From NCBI GenBank assembly GCA_003224785.1, contig QHZV01000338.1, forward strand, positions 1-8,543: 8,543 nucleotides of DNA, written 5' to 3'. The position numbers and the translations under genes are program-made. This stretch comes from Acidobacteriota bacterium. GTDB lineage: Bacteria > Acidobacteriota > Terriglobia > Terriglobales > Acidobacteriaceae. Within the stretch, counting starts at the first letter, position 1. Each line of letters begins with the position of its first letter. Shown here one piece after another: positions 1-6,173 of the stretch. The notes beneath the pieces were generated by a model that did not search any database, was not told where the DNA came from, and worked only from the letters and a program-made list of their open reading frames with translations.

Positions 1-204
1 GATCCACCCGTAGCAAAGCGCAACCTCAAGCGCCACTGCGTAGGAAATCGACTGCAAGCCCGAATTTTTCTTCGCTAATCGCAGCCAGAGGCCTGTGGAC
101 TTGGCGTGGTTTTTCTCCAGCCAGGACTCCCAGGAGTGTTGATTCTTGCATAGACGCGGCGGAGCGTCTGCCGATTTGGCGCCGGCTTTAGGAACCGCCC
201 TCAT
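1..204 (-). CDS. YdeI/OmdA-like family protein, N-terminal 68 residues (cut by window edge)
   Basis: An open frame runs from an ATG at 204 down to base 1 without a stop, giving 68 residues; the gene continues beyond the left edge. Residues about 21-68 contain SWESWLEKNHAKSTGLWLRL, then KKNSGLQSISYAVALEVALC and YGWI. This is the usual start of the YdeI/OmpD-associated family: a W-x-x-WLE-x-x-H segment, a GLWLRLAKK strand and a Y-x-x-ALE-x-ALC-YGWI helix, normally followed by DGQ. E. coli YdeI is linked to resistance to polymyxin and bacteriocin-type peptides; the molecular role is poorly defined, and calling this a resistance gene would be inference. The first 20 residues (alanine- and proline-rich) are not conserved-looking. 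The ATG lies 5 nt after the stop of the upstream small gene, so the two are probably co-transcribed. No strong ribosome binding site is seen, consistent with translational coupling. Confidence 0.8.
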   Translation of the reverse strand, partial: MRAVPKAGAKSADAPPRLCKNQHSWESWLEKNHAKSTGLWLRLAKKNSGLQSISYAVALEVALCYGWI

Positions 205-209
205 CAACT

Positions 210-455
210 CTATTGATCTTTCAGTTTCAACTTCGACTTGTTTTCTTCCAGGAATTCGCGCAGCTTGTCGGATGCGTCGAGCAGCCGTATCCACTGCTCG
301 TAATAAAGCGTCACGGGAAAACGTCCCAGGCCATACACGCTAACACCGCCTTTCTCGCCGACGCGGAACTCCAGGCTTCCGGTGCGGCGAGTTCCCTGCT
401 GCTTTTCGAGATTGGCGAGGCGTTCTTTTAACTCTTCGTAAGTAGGTTCTGCCAT
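210..455 (-). CDS. Conserved hypothetical small protein with N-terminal coiled coil (81 aa)
   Basis: The protein begins MAEPTYEELKERLANLEKQ, a short amphipathic helix likely to form a coiled coil. It continues with a basic linker (residues about 20-25) and a compact domain reading LEFRVGEKGGVSVYGLGRFP, then VTLYYEQWIRLLDASDKLREFL, ending in a lysine-rich tail. The glycine-rich GEKGGVSVYGLGRFPVTLY core followed by EQW-x-x-LL is a pattern I remember from small conserved proteins of unknown function in Acidobacteria, Planctomycetes and Verrucomicrobia; I know no experimental function. An in-frame ATG exists 11 codons upstream (488), but the start at 455 is chosen because AAGGAG sits about 6 nt before it and MAEPTYEEL is the natural family start. 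It is first in a minus-strand pair with the YdeI-like gene. A TATGAT-like -10 (484-489 on the minus strand) is the nearest promoter candidate, without a convincing -35. Confidence 0.8.
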   Translation of the reverse strand: MAEPTYEELKERLANLEKQQGTRRTGSLEFRVGEKGGVSVYGLGRFPVTLYYEQWIRLLDASDKLREFLEENKSKLKLKDQ

Positions 456-577
456 GGTGCTCCTTAAGATTGGCGCGAGCACCATCATAAATCAGCTGTC
501 CGCCGTCAGCATCAGCTATCAGGGAAACAGAATCGCGTTCAGACCAGTAGACTTGGCTCTGATTGCAATTTCGCGAG

Positions 578-606
578 TTGACAGGCGGCAGGTTTGGCTC
601 CTACCT
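578..606 (+). promoter_or_regulatory. Weak candidate promoter for the DinB-like gene, possibly leaderless
   Basis: A perfect TTGACA (578-583) is followed after 17 nt by CTACCT (601-606), a poor match to TATAAT. Transcription from this pair would begin almost at the ATG at 614, giving a leaderless mRNA. That would fit the absence of a Shine-Dalgarno sequence in front of the ATG. The poor -10 keeps the call weak. Confidence 0.22.
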
Positions 607-613
607 TTCTTGG

Positions 614-1096
614 ATGATTCCTTACGCCACATATCTTGGCAATCAGGACCCGCTGGAAGTGCTGTCGGCGACGGCTCGGCGCCTTCACGAACTCGCACAT
701 CAGTTCGGTGACGCGCACATTAACCAGCCGATTGCGCCGGGAAAATGGAGCCCGCGCGAAGTGTTTATTCATCTCGCCGACTGCGACCTTGCGTTTGGTT
801 TCCGCTATCGCCAGGCCCTTGGCGAAGAAAACCATTTGGTGCAGCCGTTTGATCAGGACCTTTGGGCCAAGAGCTATGCAGTTTACGATGCGCATCAGGC
901 GATTCAGACGTTCGCAGTACTGCGCAACTGGAACTTGACGCTACTTCGTTCCGTGACACCCGAGCAGATGTCGAAACCTATGAGGCATCCGGAACGTGGT
1001 TCGGAGACATTCCATAGGTTGCTCGAAATCAATGCCGGTCACGACATCAATCATTTGCAGCGGCTGGAAGCGGTTTTGAACAATTCAGCGGCATAA
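614..1096 (+). CDS. DinB-superfamily (YfiT-like) putative metal-dependent protein, 160 aa
   Basis: This is a four-helix-bundle protein of the DinB/YfiT type. Three histidines in the family's metal-site pattern are visible: H53 in the helix FIHLADCDLAF and the pair H143/H147 in AGHDINHLQRLE near the C-terminus. The PGKWSPREV motif (residues about 42-50) and PFDQDLWA are also typical. Members bind Zn or Ni and include thiol-dependent S-transferases (bacillithiol or mycothiol type) and many proteins of unknown substrate, so no reaction can be assigned. The length of 160 aa is normal and the gene looks intact. The start at 614 (MIPYATYLGNQDPL) is preferred over an in-frame TTG at 563 because family members start there and the extra 17 residues do not look conserved. 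No clear Shine-Dalgarno precedes either start. It stands alone, divergent from the minus-strand pair on its left. Confidence 0.85.
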   Translation: MIPYATYLGNQDPLEVLSATARRLHELAHQFGDAHINQPIAPGKWSPREVFIHLADCDLAFGFRYRQALGEENHLVQPFDQDLWAKSYAVYDAHQAIQTFAVLRNWNLTLLRSVTPEQMSKPMRHPERGSETFHRLLEINAGHDINHLQRLEAVLNNSAA

Positions 1097-1123
1097 TACG
1101 GGATCAATATCCAAATCTAGAGT

Positions 1124-1145
1124 CGGAAAGTCCGCTTTCTTTCCG
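1124..1145 (+). terminator. Weak hairpin after the DinB-like gene
   Basis: CGGAAAG (1124-1130) and CTTTCCG (1139-1145) form a 7-bp stem with an 8-nt loop, 27 nt after the DinB stop. There is no T-run behind it, so it is at best a weak or Rho-assisted terminator. Confidence 0.25.
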
Positions 1146-1217
1146 CCAGCTTCCTGGTTTCGAAACTAGGCATACTTGCAGCAGAGTAGTATCTGATCGA
1201 ATCGGAGGAATGCAAAC

Positions 1218-2719
1218 ATGACCCTGGCTCAAAGAGCCTCGCGCCTCATTCATTGTCTTTTCGTCTGTTTCACTCTCATCGCTGCGCCGATGACCTCGGG
1301 CACGGCATCTACGACGGCATATGGGTCGGACCAGATTCCACGATCCCTAACACGCGCGGCATTCGCAATGACGTGGTCGCCGCACTCAAGGCGCTCAAGG
1401 TGCCGAACGTCCGCTGGCCGGGCGGCTGCTTTGCCGACGACTACCACTGGCGCAACGGCGTCGGTCAACGAGCCGCAACACTCAATCCCAACTGGGGCGG
1501 GGTGATCGAGCCGAACGCATTCGGCACGCACGAATTCATGGACTTCATCGATCAGATTGGCAGCAACGCCTATGTTTCAGTGAATGTCGGCTCCGGCACT
1601 CCGCGCGAAGCCGCCGAATGGCTGGAATACATGACCGCCGCGCAGCCGACAACACTGGCCAAAGAGCGCGCCGCCAATGGTCATCCTGCTCCGTACAAAG
1701 TTCCGTACCTCGGCATAGGAAACGAAAGCTGGGGTTGCGGCGGCAATATGTCCGCGGAATACTATTTGAGCCAACTAAAGATTTACAGCCACTTCGTCAG
1801 GAACTTCAATCCCGCGCAACAACAAGGAAGCCAACAGATGTTGAAGATCGCGGTTGGCCCGGGCGGGAATGAACCGCGTTTCAGTGAATGGACTGAGACC
1901 ATCATGAAGGCCTACCAGCCACACACCTGGAGCTGGGATTTCAACGGGCTTTCCATGCACAACTACACGGTGAACTGGCAGCACAAGTTACCGTCTGAGG
2001 GCTTTGGGGAGAATGAGTATGCGCAGAGTCTTAAATCCACTCTCGAGATGGACGGTTTGATCGCCAAGCATTCGGCCATCATGGACAAATATGATCCGGA
2101 AAAAAAGGTGGCTCTTGTGGTTGATGAATGGGGCGGTTGGTATGCGCCTTTGCCCGGCAGCAACCCGGCTTTTTTGCTCCAGCAAAACAGCCTGCGTGAT
2201 GGAATTCTGGCCGCGCTCAACGTGAACATTTTTGCGCGCCATGCCGATCGCGTTCGTGGAGCCAATATTGCGCAAATGATTAATGTGCTTCAGGCCATGA
2301 TCCTCACGGACAAAGAAAAGATGACCGTGACACCGACTTATTACGTGTTCAAGATGTACGTGCCGTTTCAGGACGCCAGGTTCGTGCCGGTGACGTTTGA
2401 CGCCGGAACCTACACGCATGGCGACATTAGTTTGCCGCGCGTAGATGCGATCGCAGCGAAGGATGCAGCCGGCAAGCTGTGGCTCGAGATCACCAATATT
2501 GATCCCGAACAGCCGATCGAGATTGAGGCGAGCATAGCCGGCGTCACGGCTAAGTCTGCCGCAGGAGAAACCCTGACCGCGCCAAAAGTGGACAGCGTCA
2601 ACACTTTTGACACGCCCAATGCCGTCGCGCCCAAACCAATTTCCGCGAAGGTGCAAGGCGGGAAACTGGTTCTGAAACTCGAGCCCAAGTCGGTGACTGT
2701 GGTTTTGATTGAGCAGTGA
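1218..2719 (+). pseudogene. Secreted GH51 alpha-L-arabinofuranosidase, frameshifted near the N-terminus
   Basis: Translation should start at the ATG at 1218, which has GGAGGA 8 nt upstream and encodes a signal peptide (basic start, hydrophobic LIHCLFVCFTLIAA). That frame loses all similarity after about 1285 and ends at 1505. From about 1286 the next frame reads ADDLGHGIYDGIWVG and continues as a full GH51 catalytic region to 2719. GH51 enzymes release terminal arabinofuranose from arabinan and arabinoxylan. Counting from a TTG at 1253, the acid/base E158 (GNESWGCGGN) and nucleophile E292 (VDEWGGWY) are present, as are RWPGGCFADDYHWR and a C-terminal beta domain. The piece normally joining signal peptide and catalytic domain, about 30 residues with the first beta strand and a YGHFAE-like motif, is missing. 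The lost length must be 1 modulo 3. No good start exists in the catalytic frame, so the gene is broken unless the gap is a sequence error. The SDR gene follows 16 nt later. Confidence 0.8.
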
Positions 2720-2735
2720 CGCTGCCAAAACCGTC

Positions 2736-3408
2736 ATGGCTAAAACACCGACAAAGACGGCGTTGGTTACGGGCGGCAATCGTGGTATCGGATTCGGAGT
2801 ATGCCGCCAACTCGCAGCCCGCGGCTTCGCCGTGCTACTCACGGCGCGAGATGCCGAGAAGTCAAGAGCCGCAGCGGCCAAGCTCAAGAGTGTTGGTCGC
2901 GTCGAACCTGTTGTATTGGATGTGGCGAACGCAAGTAGTATCGAAAAAGCGGTCGCTGACGTATCAAGCCGCTATGACTGGCTCGATGTCCTAATCAACA
3001 ATGCGGGCATCAATTACGACACATGGGAAACTGTTGAGAACGCTGAGATCGATGGAACGGTAATTGAGACGATCAGGACAAACCTGCTGGGTCCGTGGAG
3101 GATGTGTCAGGCTTTCCTACCGTTGTTGCGGAAGAGTCGCGCCGGCCGGATCGTGAACGTTTCGTCAGAATCAGGATCACTCGCGAACATGGGAGCCGGG
3201 CCGCCGGCATACCAAGTCACCAAAGCCGCATTGAACGCTCTGACATCTGGTAAACGCGGTCTGCCCTGGCTGGGTCGCTACCGACATGGGAGGTACTGGA
3301 GGCCGCCCCGTGGCCGATGGAGCCAGTGGAATCCTCTGGGCGGCAACACTACCGGATAACGGACCTACAGGCGGTTTCTTTCGTGACGGCAAGCCGCTGC
3401 CATGGTGA
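2736..3408 (+). pseudogene. Classical short-chain dehydrogenase/reductase, frameshifted by an internal loss
   Basis: An NAD(P)-dependent SDR with a Rossmann fold. Visible motifs: TGGNRGIG (residues 12-19, cofactor loop), LDV, NNAG (88-91), NVSSESG with the catalytic Ser (143-146) and YQVTK (Y159, K163). After AALNALTS (to about 3248) the original frame degenerates and stops at 3359. One frame over, from 3250, the sequence resumes as VNAVCPGWVATDMGG and ends GGFFRDGKPLPW at the stop 3406-3408, a normal C-terminus for carbonyl-reductase-like SDRs. The missing part is the helix after the active site, roughly 12 residues, with a lost length of 2 modulo 3. As written the product would lose its substrate-loop strand and tail and be inactive. 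The start at 2736 (MAKTPTKTALVTGG) is preferred to a TTG at 2709 that overlaps the GH51 end. It lies 16 nt after GH51 and was probably co-transcribed with it. The substrate is unknown. Confidence 0.8.
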
Positions 3409-3526
3409 CGCGCATAAACTCTGAATTACTTAGCACGTGAGGATCCAGCACTCATTCCACTTTGTAGTGGTACTTGCTTTAGAAGCCGTTAGCGCCCATG
3501 CCGATCCACTCCCGTTTAGCTGCGAT

Positions 3527-3577
3527 AAAAAAAAATTGTGAACTTGTCCGTATCCTCCTGCGCCCGGGAGCCGTATT
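3527..3577 (+). promoter_or_regulatory. Candidate ECF-sigma-type promoter with upstream A-tract
   Basis: A nine-base A-tract (3527-3535) resembling an UP element precedes TTGTCCG (3544-3550), and CGTATT follows at 3572-3577. ECF promoters often have a TGTC- or AAC-containing -35 and a CGT-type -10, so this pair is a plausible target of the sigma factor encoded at the end of the cassette. The 21-nt spacer is longer than the usual 16-18, which is the main weakness. CCGTAT occurs twice (about 3549 and 3571). Confidence 0.3.
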
Positions 3578-3610
3578 AGCAGATGAAGGCAATCAACCGA
3601 GGAGAATGTT

Positions 3611-3700
3611 GTGAAGATTGAGAACAAAGCAATGTGACTGCTGGAGCCAACGGGGATCAGCAGATAGGCAATGCTAATGTGCGGCTTTTGAATGGGCAAC
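3611..3700 (+). pseudogene. Possible decayed 5' end of a second SDR gene
   Basis: A GTG at 3611 has GAGGAG 6 nt upstream, a real-looking start. It encodes only MKIENKAM before TGA at 3635. The next frame continues VTAGANGDQQIGNA. Allowing one or two small indels, the whole resembles the common SDR start M-K-I-E-x-K-x-x-V-T-G-A-N-x-G-I. Nothing after about 3700 resembles an SDR. The N-terminus differs from the SDR at 2736, so it would be a different gene. It could instead be a short leader peptide; the match rests on few residues. Confidence 0.28.
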
Positions 3701-3762
3701 TGGTACAGCGACAACACAACTCAAAGAGTTTTCGACAATAGCAAAGTTCAGAGGAGGGAGAT

Positions 3763-3909
3763 ATGTGCCCGGCATGCATGGCAAGCACGGCGGCGATGGT
3801 CGCCGGAGTTGGATCGACGGGAGGAATTCTGGCCGTATTCATCGGCAAGTTTCGAAGAATGTTCAAATCAACTGGTCTTGATTTATTTCATAAAGGAAAG
3901 GAGAAATAA
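3763..3909 (+). CDS. CPAC microprotein, 48 aa, with one hydrophobic segment
   Basis: A small gene with an excellent ribosome binding site (GAGGAGGG ending 4 nt before the ATG). The product begins MCPACMASTAAMVAGVGSTG, continues GILAVFIGKFRRMF and ends in a lysine-rich tail. The CPAC motif at residues 2-5 is a CxxC pair suited to metal binding or thiol redox. Residues about 8-28 are a small-residue-rich hydrophobic stretch, probably one membrane helix, followed by a basic KFRR stop-transfer segment. I remember similar tiny MCPxC proteins beside redox genes, but cannot name a family or function. Its TAA (3907-3909) is 1 nt before the ATG of DUF899, and the DUF899 ribosome binding site lies inside the codons for its KGKEK tail. 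The two are therefore translationally coupled, and a joint role (membrane partner or electron/metal partner of DUF899) is inferred. Confidence 0.8.
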   Translation: MCPACMASTAAMVAGVGSTGGILAVFIGKFRRMFKSTGLDLFHKGKEK

Positions 3910-3910
3910 G

Positions 3911-4699
3911 ATGGCAGCAATCACAGAGTCAAGCAAGCAGCAACCGAAAGGGACCGCTATGAAGACACCGCCAATCGTGTCGCAACAGGAGTGGGAGGCT
4001 GCGCGGCAGCAGATGCTCGTGAAGGAGAAGGCGTTCACGCGCTCGCGTGATGCGCTGGCCGCCGAGCGTCGCCGAATGCCATGGACGCTCGTCGAGAAGA
4101 ACTACAAATTTGAGGGGCCCAATGGCAAAATCAGCCTGCTCGAACTCTTTGAAGGGCGCAAGCAGTTGATCGTATATCGCGCATTCTTCGAGCCGGGAGT
4201 GTTCGGCTGGCCCGATCACGCTTGCCGCGGCTGCTCCCTAGGCGCCGATCAGGTTTCGCACCTCTCGCATCTGAACGCTCGTGACACGACCCTCGCCTGG
4301 GCTTCACGTGCCCCGCAAGCAGACATTGCGCGCGTAAAAAAGCGCATGGGCTGGGAGATGCCCTGGTACACGATCACTGACATCTTCGACGTGGATTTCG
4401 GCGTCGATCAATGGCACGGCCACAATGTTTTCTTTCGCGATGGCGACAAAGTGTTCCGCACGTACTTCATCAACAACCGCGGCGACGAGGCGATGGGCAC
4501 GGTTTGGAGCTACCTCGACATTACGCCGCTCGGACGTCAGGAGACTTGGGAAGACTCGCCTGAAGGTTATCCTCAGACTGCGCCTTACAAATGGTGGAAC
4601 TGGCATGACAACTACGACGCCGAGCCAGCGCCTCACCCAAAGTGGGGAAGAGGCGAAAGCGAGCTAAAGAAAAGGCGACGCTTCGTCGTCTTCAACTGA
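3911..4699 (+). CDS. DUF899 family thioredoxin-like protein, 262 aa
   Basis: This belongs to the DUF899 family, predicted to have a thioredoxin-like fold. Recognisable pieces in order are EWEAARQQMLVKEKAFTRSR (about residues 25-44), RRMPWTLVEKNYKFEGPNGK, SLLELFEGRKQLIVY, the CRGC pair C105/C108 (more often CPSC in the family), LSHLNARDTTLAWASRAP, KKRMGWEMPW, FDVDFGV and the C-terminal WEDSPEGYPQTAPYKWW. The CxxC position after the first strand supports a thiol redox or peroxide-related role, but no reaction is established for the family. The start at 3911 is chosen over an open frame reaching back to 3692 because AAAGGAG lies 7 nt upstream and the upstream extension overlaps the CPAC gene in another frame. 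It has no signal peptide and is probably cytoplasmic. The tail after the conserved domain is strongly basic (KKRRR). The lipocalin-like gene follows after 40 nt. Confidence 0.88.
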   Translation: MAAITESSKQQPKGTAMKTPPIVSQQEWEAARQQMLVKEKAFTRSRDALAAERRRMPWTLVEKNYKFEGPNGKISLLELFEGRKQLIVYRAFFEPGVFGWPDHACRGCSLGADQVSHLSHLNARDTTLAWASRAPQADIARVKKRMGWEMPWYTITDIFDVDFGVDQWHGHNVFFRDGDKVFRTYFINNRGDEAMGTVWSYLDITPLGRQETWEDSPEGYPQTAPYKWWNWHDNYDAEPAPHPKWGRGESELKKRRRFVVFN

Positions 4700-4739
4700 T
4701 CACGCCCGAAGTCGCGTACGCGCGCGGCGTGGACATGGC

Positions 4740-5261
4740 ATGATGAGTGCGATGAATGCTGGGAACGAATCGGAAGTTCGCGATCGCCTCGTTGGCACGT
4801 GGAAGTTGGTTTCAACCGAGCAAACCATGAGCGACGGTAGCACTCGTCCATTCGCGGCGTTCGGTCCCCGCGCCAATGGTTTTCTCATGTACCAGCGCGA
4901 GGGCTACATGTGTGCGGTCCTTGTGAATCCTGATCGGACGTCGGCAGACTCGGCAAATGCAATGGGAGAGGCGAAGCCTTCTGCCACTGAGGGCAAGTTC
5001 GCGTATTGTGGCCGTTACGAGATCGACGTAGCGCACAAGCAGATCATTCATATGCCGGAAGTTGCTACCGATCCCGGCTTCGTGGGGTCGCGTCAGATTC
5101 GTCCTTATGCGTTTGAGGGCGACCGTTTGATCTTCAGCGATACGGAAAAGGACGACCCGAACATTTCGCGATGGAAGATTGTGTGGGAAAAGGTGCTGCT
5201 AGCGTGCGCTGAACGCCCCCAAATCCTCGCGCAACTGAGGCCTGATGAACACGGTGGATAA
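4740..5261 (+). CDS. Lipocalin-like domain protein, 173 aa
   Basis: A single lipocalin-like domain of the type that starts LVGTWKLVSTE (about residues 17-27). It continues with a GFLMYQREGYMCAVL strand pair, an FAYCGRYEID turn, IIHMPEVATDPGFVGSRQIR, FEGDRLIFSDTE and a closing WKIVWEKV strand. These form a small beta-barrel; ligands are unknown. The order and length are typical and the gene looks intact. There is no signal peptide, so it probably acts in the cytoplasm. The start is uncertain: ATGs at 4740, 4743 and 4752 are all in frame and none has a good Shine-Dalgarno; translation may depend on coupling with DUF899 40 nt upstream. The gene overlaps the ECF sigma start by 17 nt, evidence for one transcript. 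Confidence 0.82.
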   Translation: MMSAMNAGNESEVRDRLVGTWKLVSTEQTMSDGSTRPFAAFGPRANGFLMYQREGYMCAVLVNPDRTSADSANAMGEAKPSATEGKFAYCGRYEIDVAHKQIIHMPEVATDPGFVGSRQIRPYAFEGDRLIFSDTEKDDPNISRWKIVWEKVLLACAERPQILAQLRPDEHGG

Positions 5262-6156
5262 CACTCAATATCTCGAAAATACCGGTCCCTTCGAAGCACG
5301 TTATGTGGCTTTCCTTGAAACCATCTCTACGCTTCGTGCGAGCCTCCATCGTTACTGTTCCCGTATGACCGGGTCGGTGATGGACGGTGAAGACGTTGTG
5401 CAGGAGGCCTTGTTCGAGGCCTATCGGAAGCTCGACAAATTCGACGATAGCCGTCCCATCAAACCATGGCTGTTTAGGATCGCCCACAATCGCTGTATTG
5501 ATTTTCTGCGACGTCGCGGGGTGCGCGACGAAGCCGACGCCGCGGTCGCATTGCCAGACAGTTACACCCCAGCCGATCCGGTCTTAGGAACTGGAAAGGC
5601 TGTCGAACATATTGTGCTTACACTGCCTCCGAAAGAGCGCGCCTGCGTTCTTTTGAAGGACGTGTTCGACTACTCTCTCGAAGAAATTGCTGAATTGGTT
5701 GACTCAACGGTGGGCGGCGTGAAGGCGGCGCTGAACCGTGCTCGAACCAAGCTGGCGGAATCTTCTCCTACGGCGACTTCGACCAAAAGCGTGAGCCCCG
5801 AGATGAAGCGGGTCATGCAACTCTATGTCGAACGGTTCAACCGGCGCGATTGGGATGGAGTGCGCGAGTTGACCAGCGCGGATGCGCGGCTCAACGTGGC
5901 GGAACGATTTGCTGGAAAGTTTACCGACGCGCCTTACTTCTTCAACTACGATCGCTGGCCCTGGCCCTGGAAATTGGCGCTTGGCGAAGTGGATGGTGAA
6001 GCTGTCATCATCATTCTTCGACGCGGCCCCGACACCTGGACGCCTTACTCGGCCATCCGGTTCGTTGTCGGAGAACAGGTTGAGCGCATTGTGGACTACA
6101 TACACTGTCCATGGGTGATCGAAGCGGCAACAACTGTTAGTGTTGGCAACTCGTAA
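5245..6156 (+). CDS. ECF-type RNA polymerase sigma factor with C-terminal SnoaL-like domain, 303 aa
   Basis: Sigma region 2 spans about residues 20-92 with HRYCSRMTGSVMDGEDVVQE (core-binding and -10 melting segment) and PWLFRIAHNRCIDFLRRR (region 2.4). Region 4 spans about 118-172 with LPPKERACVLLKDVFDYSLE and a helix-turn-helix ending GGVKAALNRARTKL. A linker of about 15 residues leads to a SnoaL/NTF2-like domain (about 186-295) starting MKRVMQLYVERFNRRDWDGV. ECF factors with such tails (as in the ECF41 and ECF56 groups) have no separate anti-sigma factor; the tail modulates core binding. No anti-sigma gene is visible here. The WLPEP and NPDKL motifs of ECF41 are not seen, so this is probably another SnoaL-fused group. 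The ATG at 5245 has GAGG 4 nt upstream and overlaps the lipocalin gene by 17 nt. Being last in the operon of its likely targets suggests positive autoregulation. It converges with the M15 gene 17 nt away. Confidence 0.9.
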   Translation: MNTVDNTQYLENTGPFEARYVAFLETISTLRASLHRYCSRMTGSVMDGEDVVQEALFEAYRKLDKFDDSRPIKPWLFRIAHNRCIDFLRRRGVRDEADAAVALPDSYTPADPVLGTGKAVEHIVLTLPPKERACVLLKDVFDYSLEEIAELVDSTVGGVKAALNRARTKLAESSPTATSTKSVSPEMKRVMQLYVERFNRRDWDGVRELTSADARLNVAERFAGKFTDAPYFFNYDRWPWPWKLALGEVDGEAVIIILRRGPDTWTPYSAIRFVVGEQVERIVDYIHCPWVIEAATTVSVGNS

Positions 6157-6173
6157 CGGGCACGCCCAGACCC

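Larger units (their letters stand above)
3409..3762 (+). other. 354-nt gap between the SDR pseudogene and the ECF cassette
   Basis: No intact gene is seen here on either strand. It holds a weak 5-bp hairpin (CCACT 3457-3461, AGTGG 3466-3470), a run of nine A (3527-3535), a possible ECF-type promoter (3545-3577), a good ribosome binding site (GAGGAG 3599-3604) leading into a possible SDR gene stump, and the AGGAGG that serves the CPAC microprotein (about 3752-3757). It is probably the regulatory region of the downstream cassette. Confidence 0.5.

Noticed and set aside
1..6. GATCC at the very first base as a possible cloning junction
   Set aside because: One restriction-like site at an arbitrary window edge is not evidence of a vector boundary.
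1253..1285. TTG at 1253 as a genuine GH51 start
   Set aside because: It has no ribosome binding site and would place non-conserved residues before the catalytic domain; the signal peptide and ribosome binding site at 1218 show the real start is in the other frame.
1988..2887. A 299-residue open frame on the minus strand opposite GH51 and the SDR start
   Set aside because: It lies antisense to clearly conserved coding sequence, has no recognisable domain or ribosome binding site, and its arginine/histidine-rich composition is that of a shadow frame.
3430..3717. A 95-residue minus-strand frame in the gap before the cassette
   Set aside because: No ribosome binding site, no domain, low-complexity serine/leucine content, and it overlaps the likely promoter region.
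3692..3910. N-terminal extension of the DUF899 frame by 73 residues
   Set aside because: The extension shows no family similarity, starts without a ribosome binding site and overlaps the CPAC gene; the start at 3911 has AAAGGAG at good spacing.
6157..6173. Bidirectional terminator between the convergent sigma and M15 genes
   Set aside because: The 17-nt gap has only a 4-bp GGGC/GCCC match with a 2-nt loop and no T-run.
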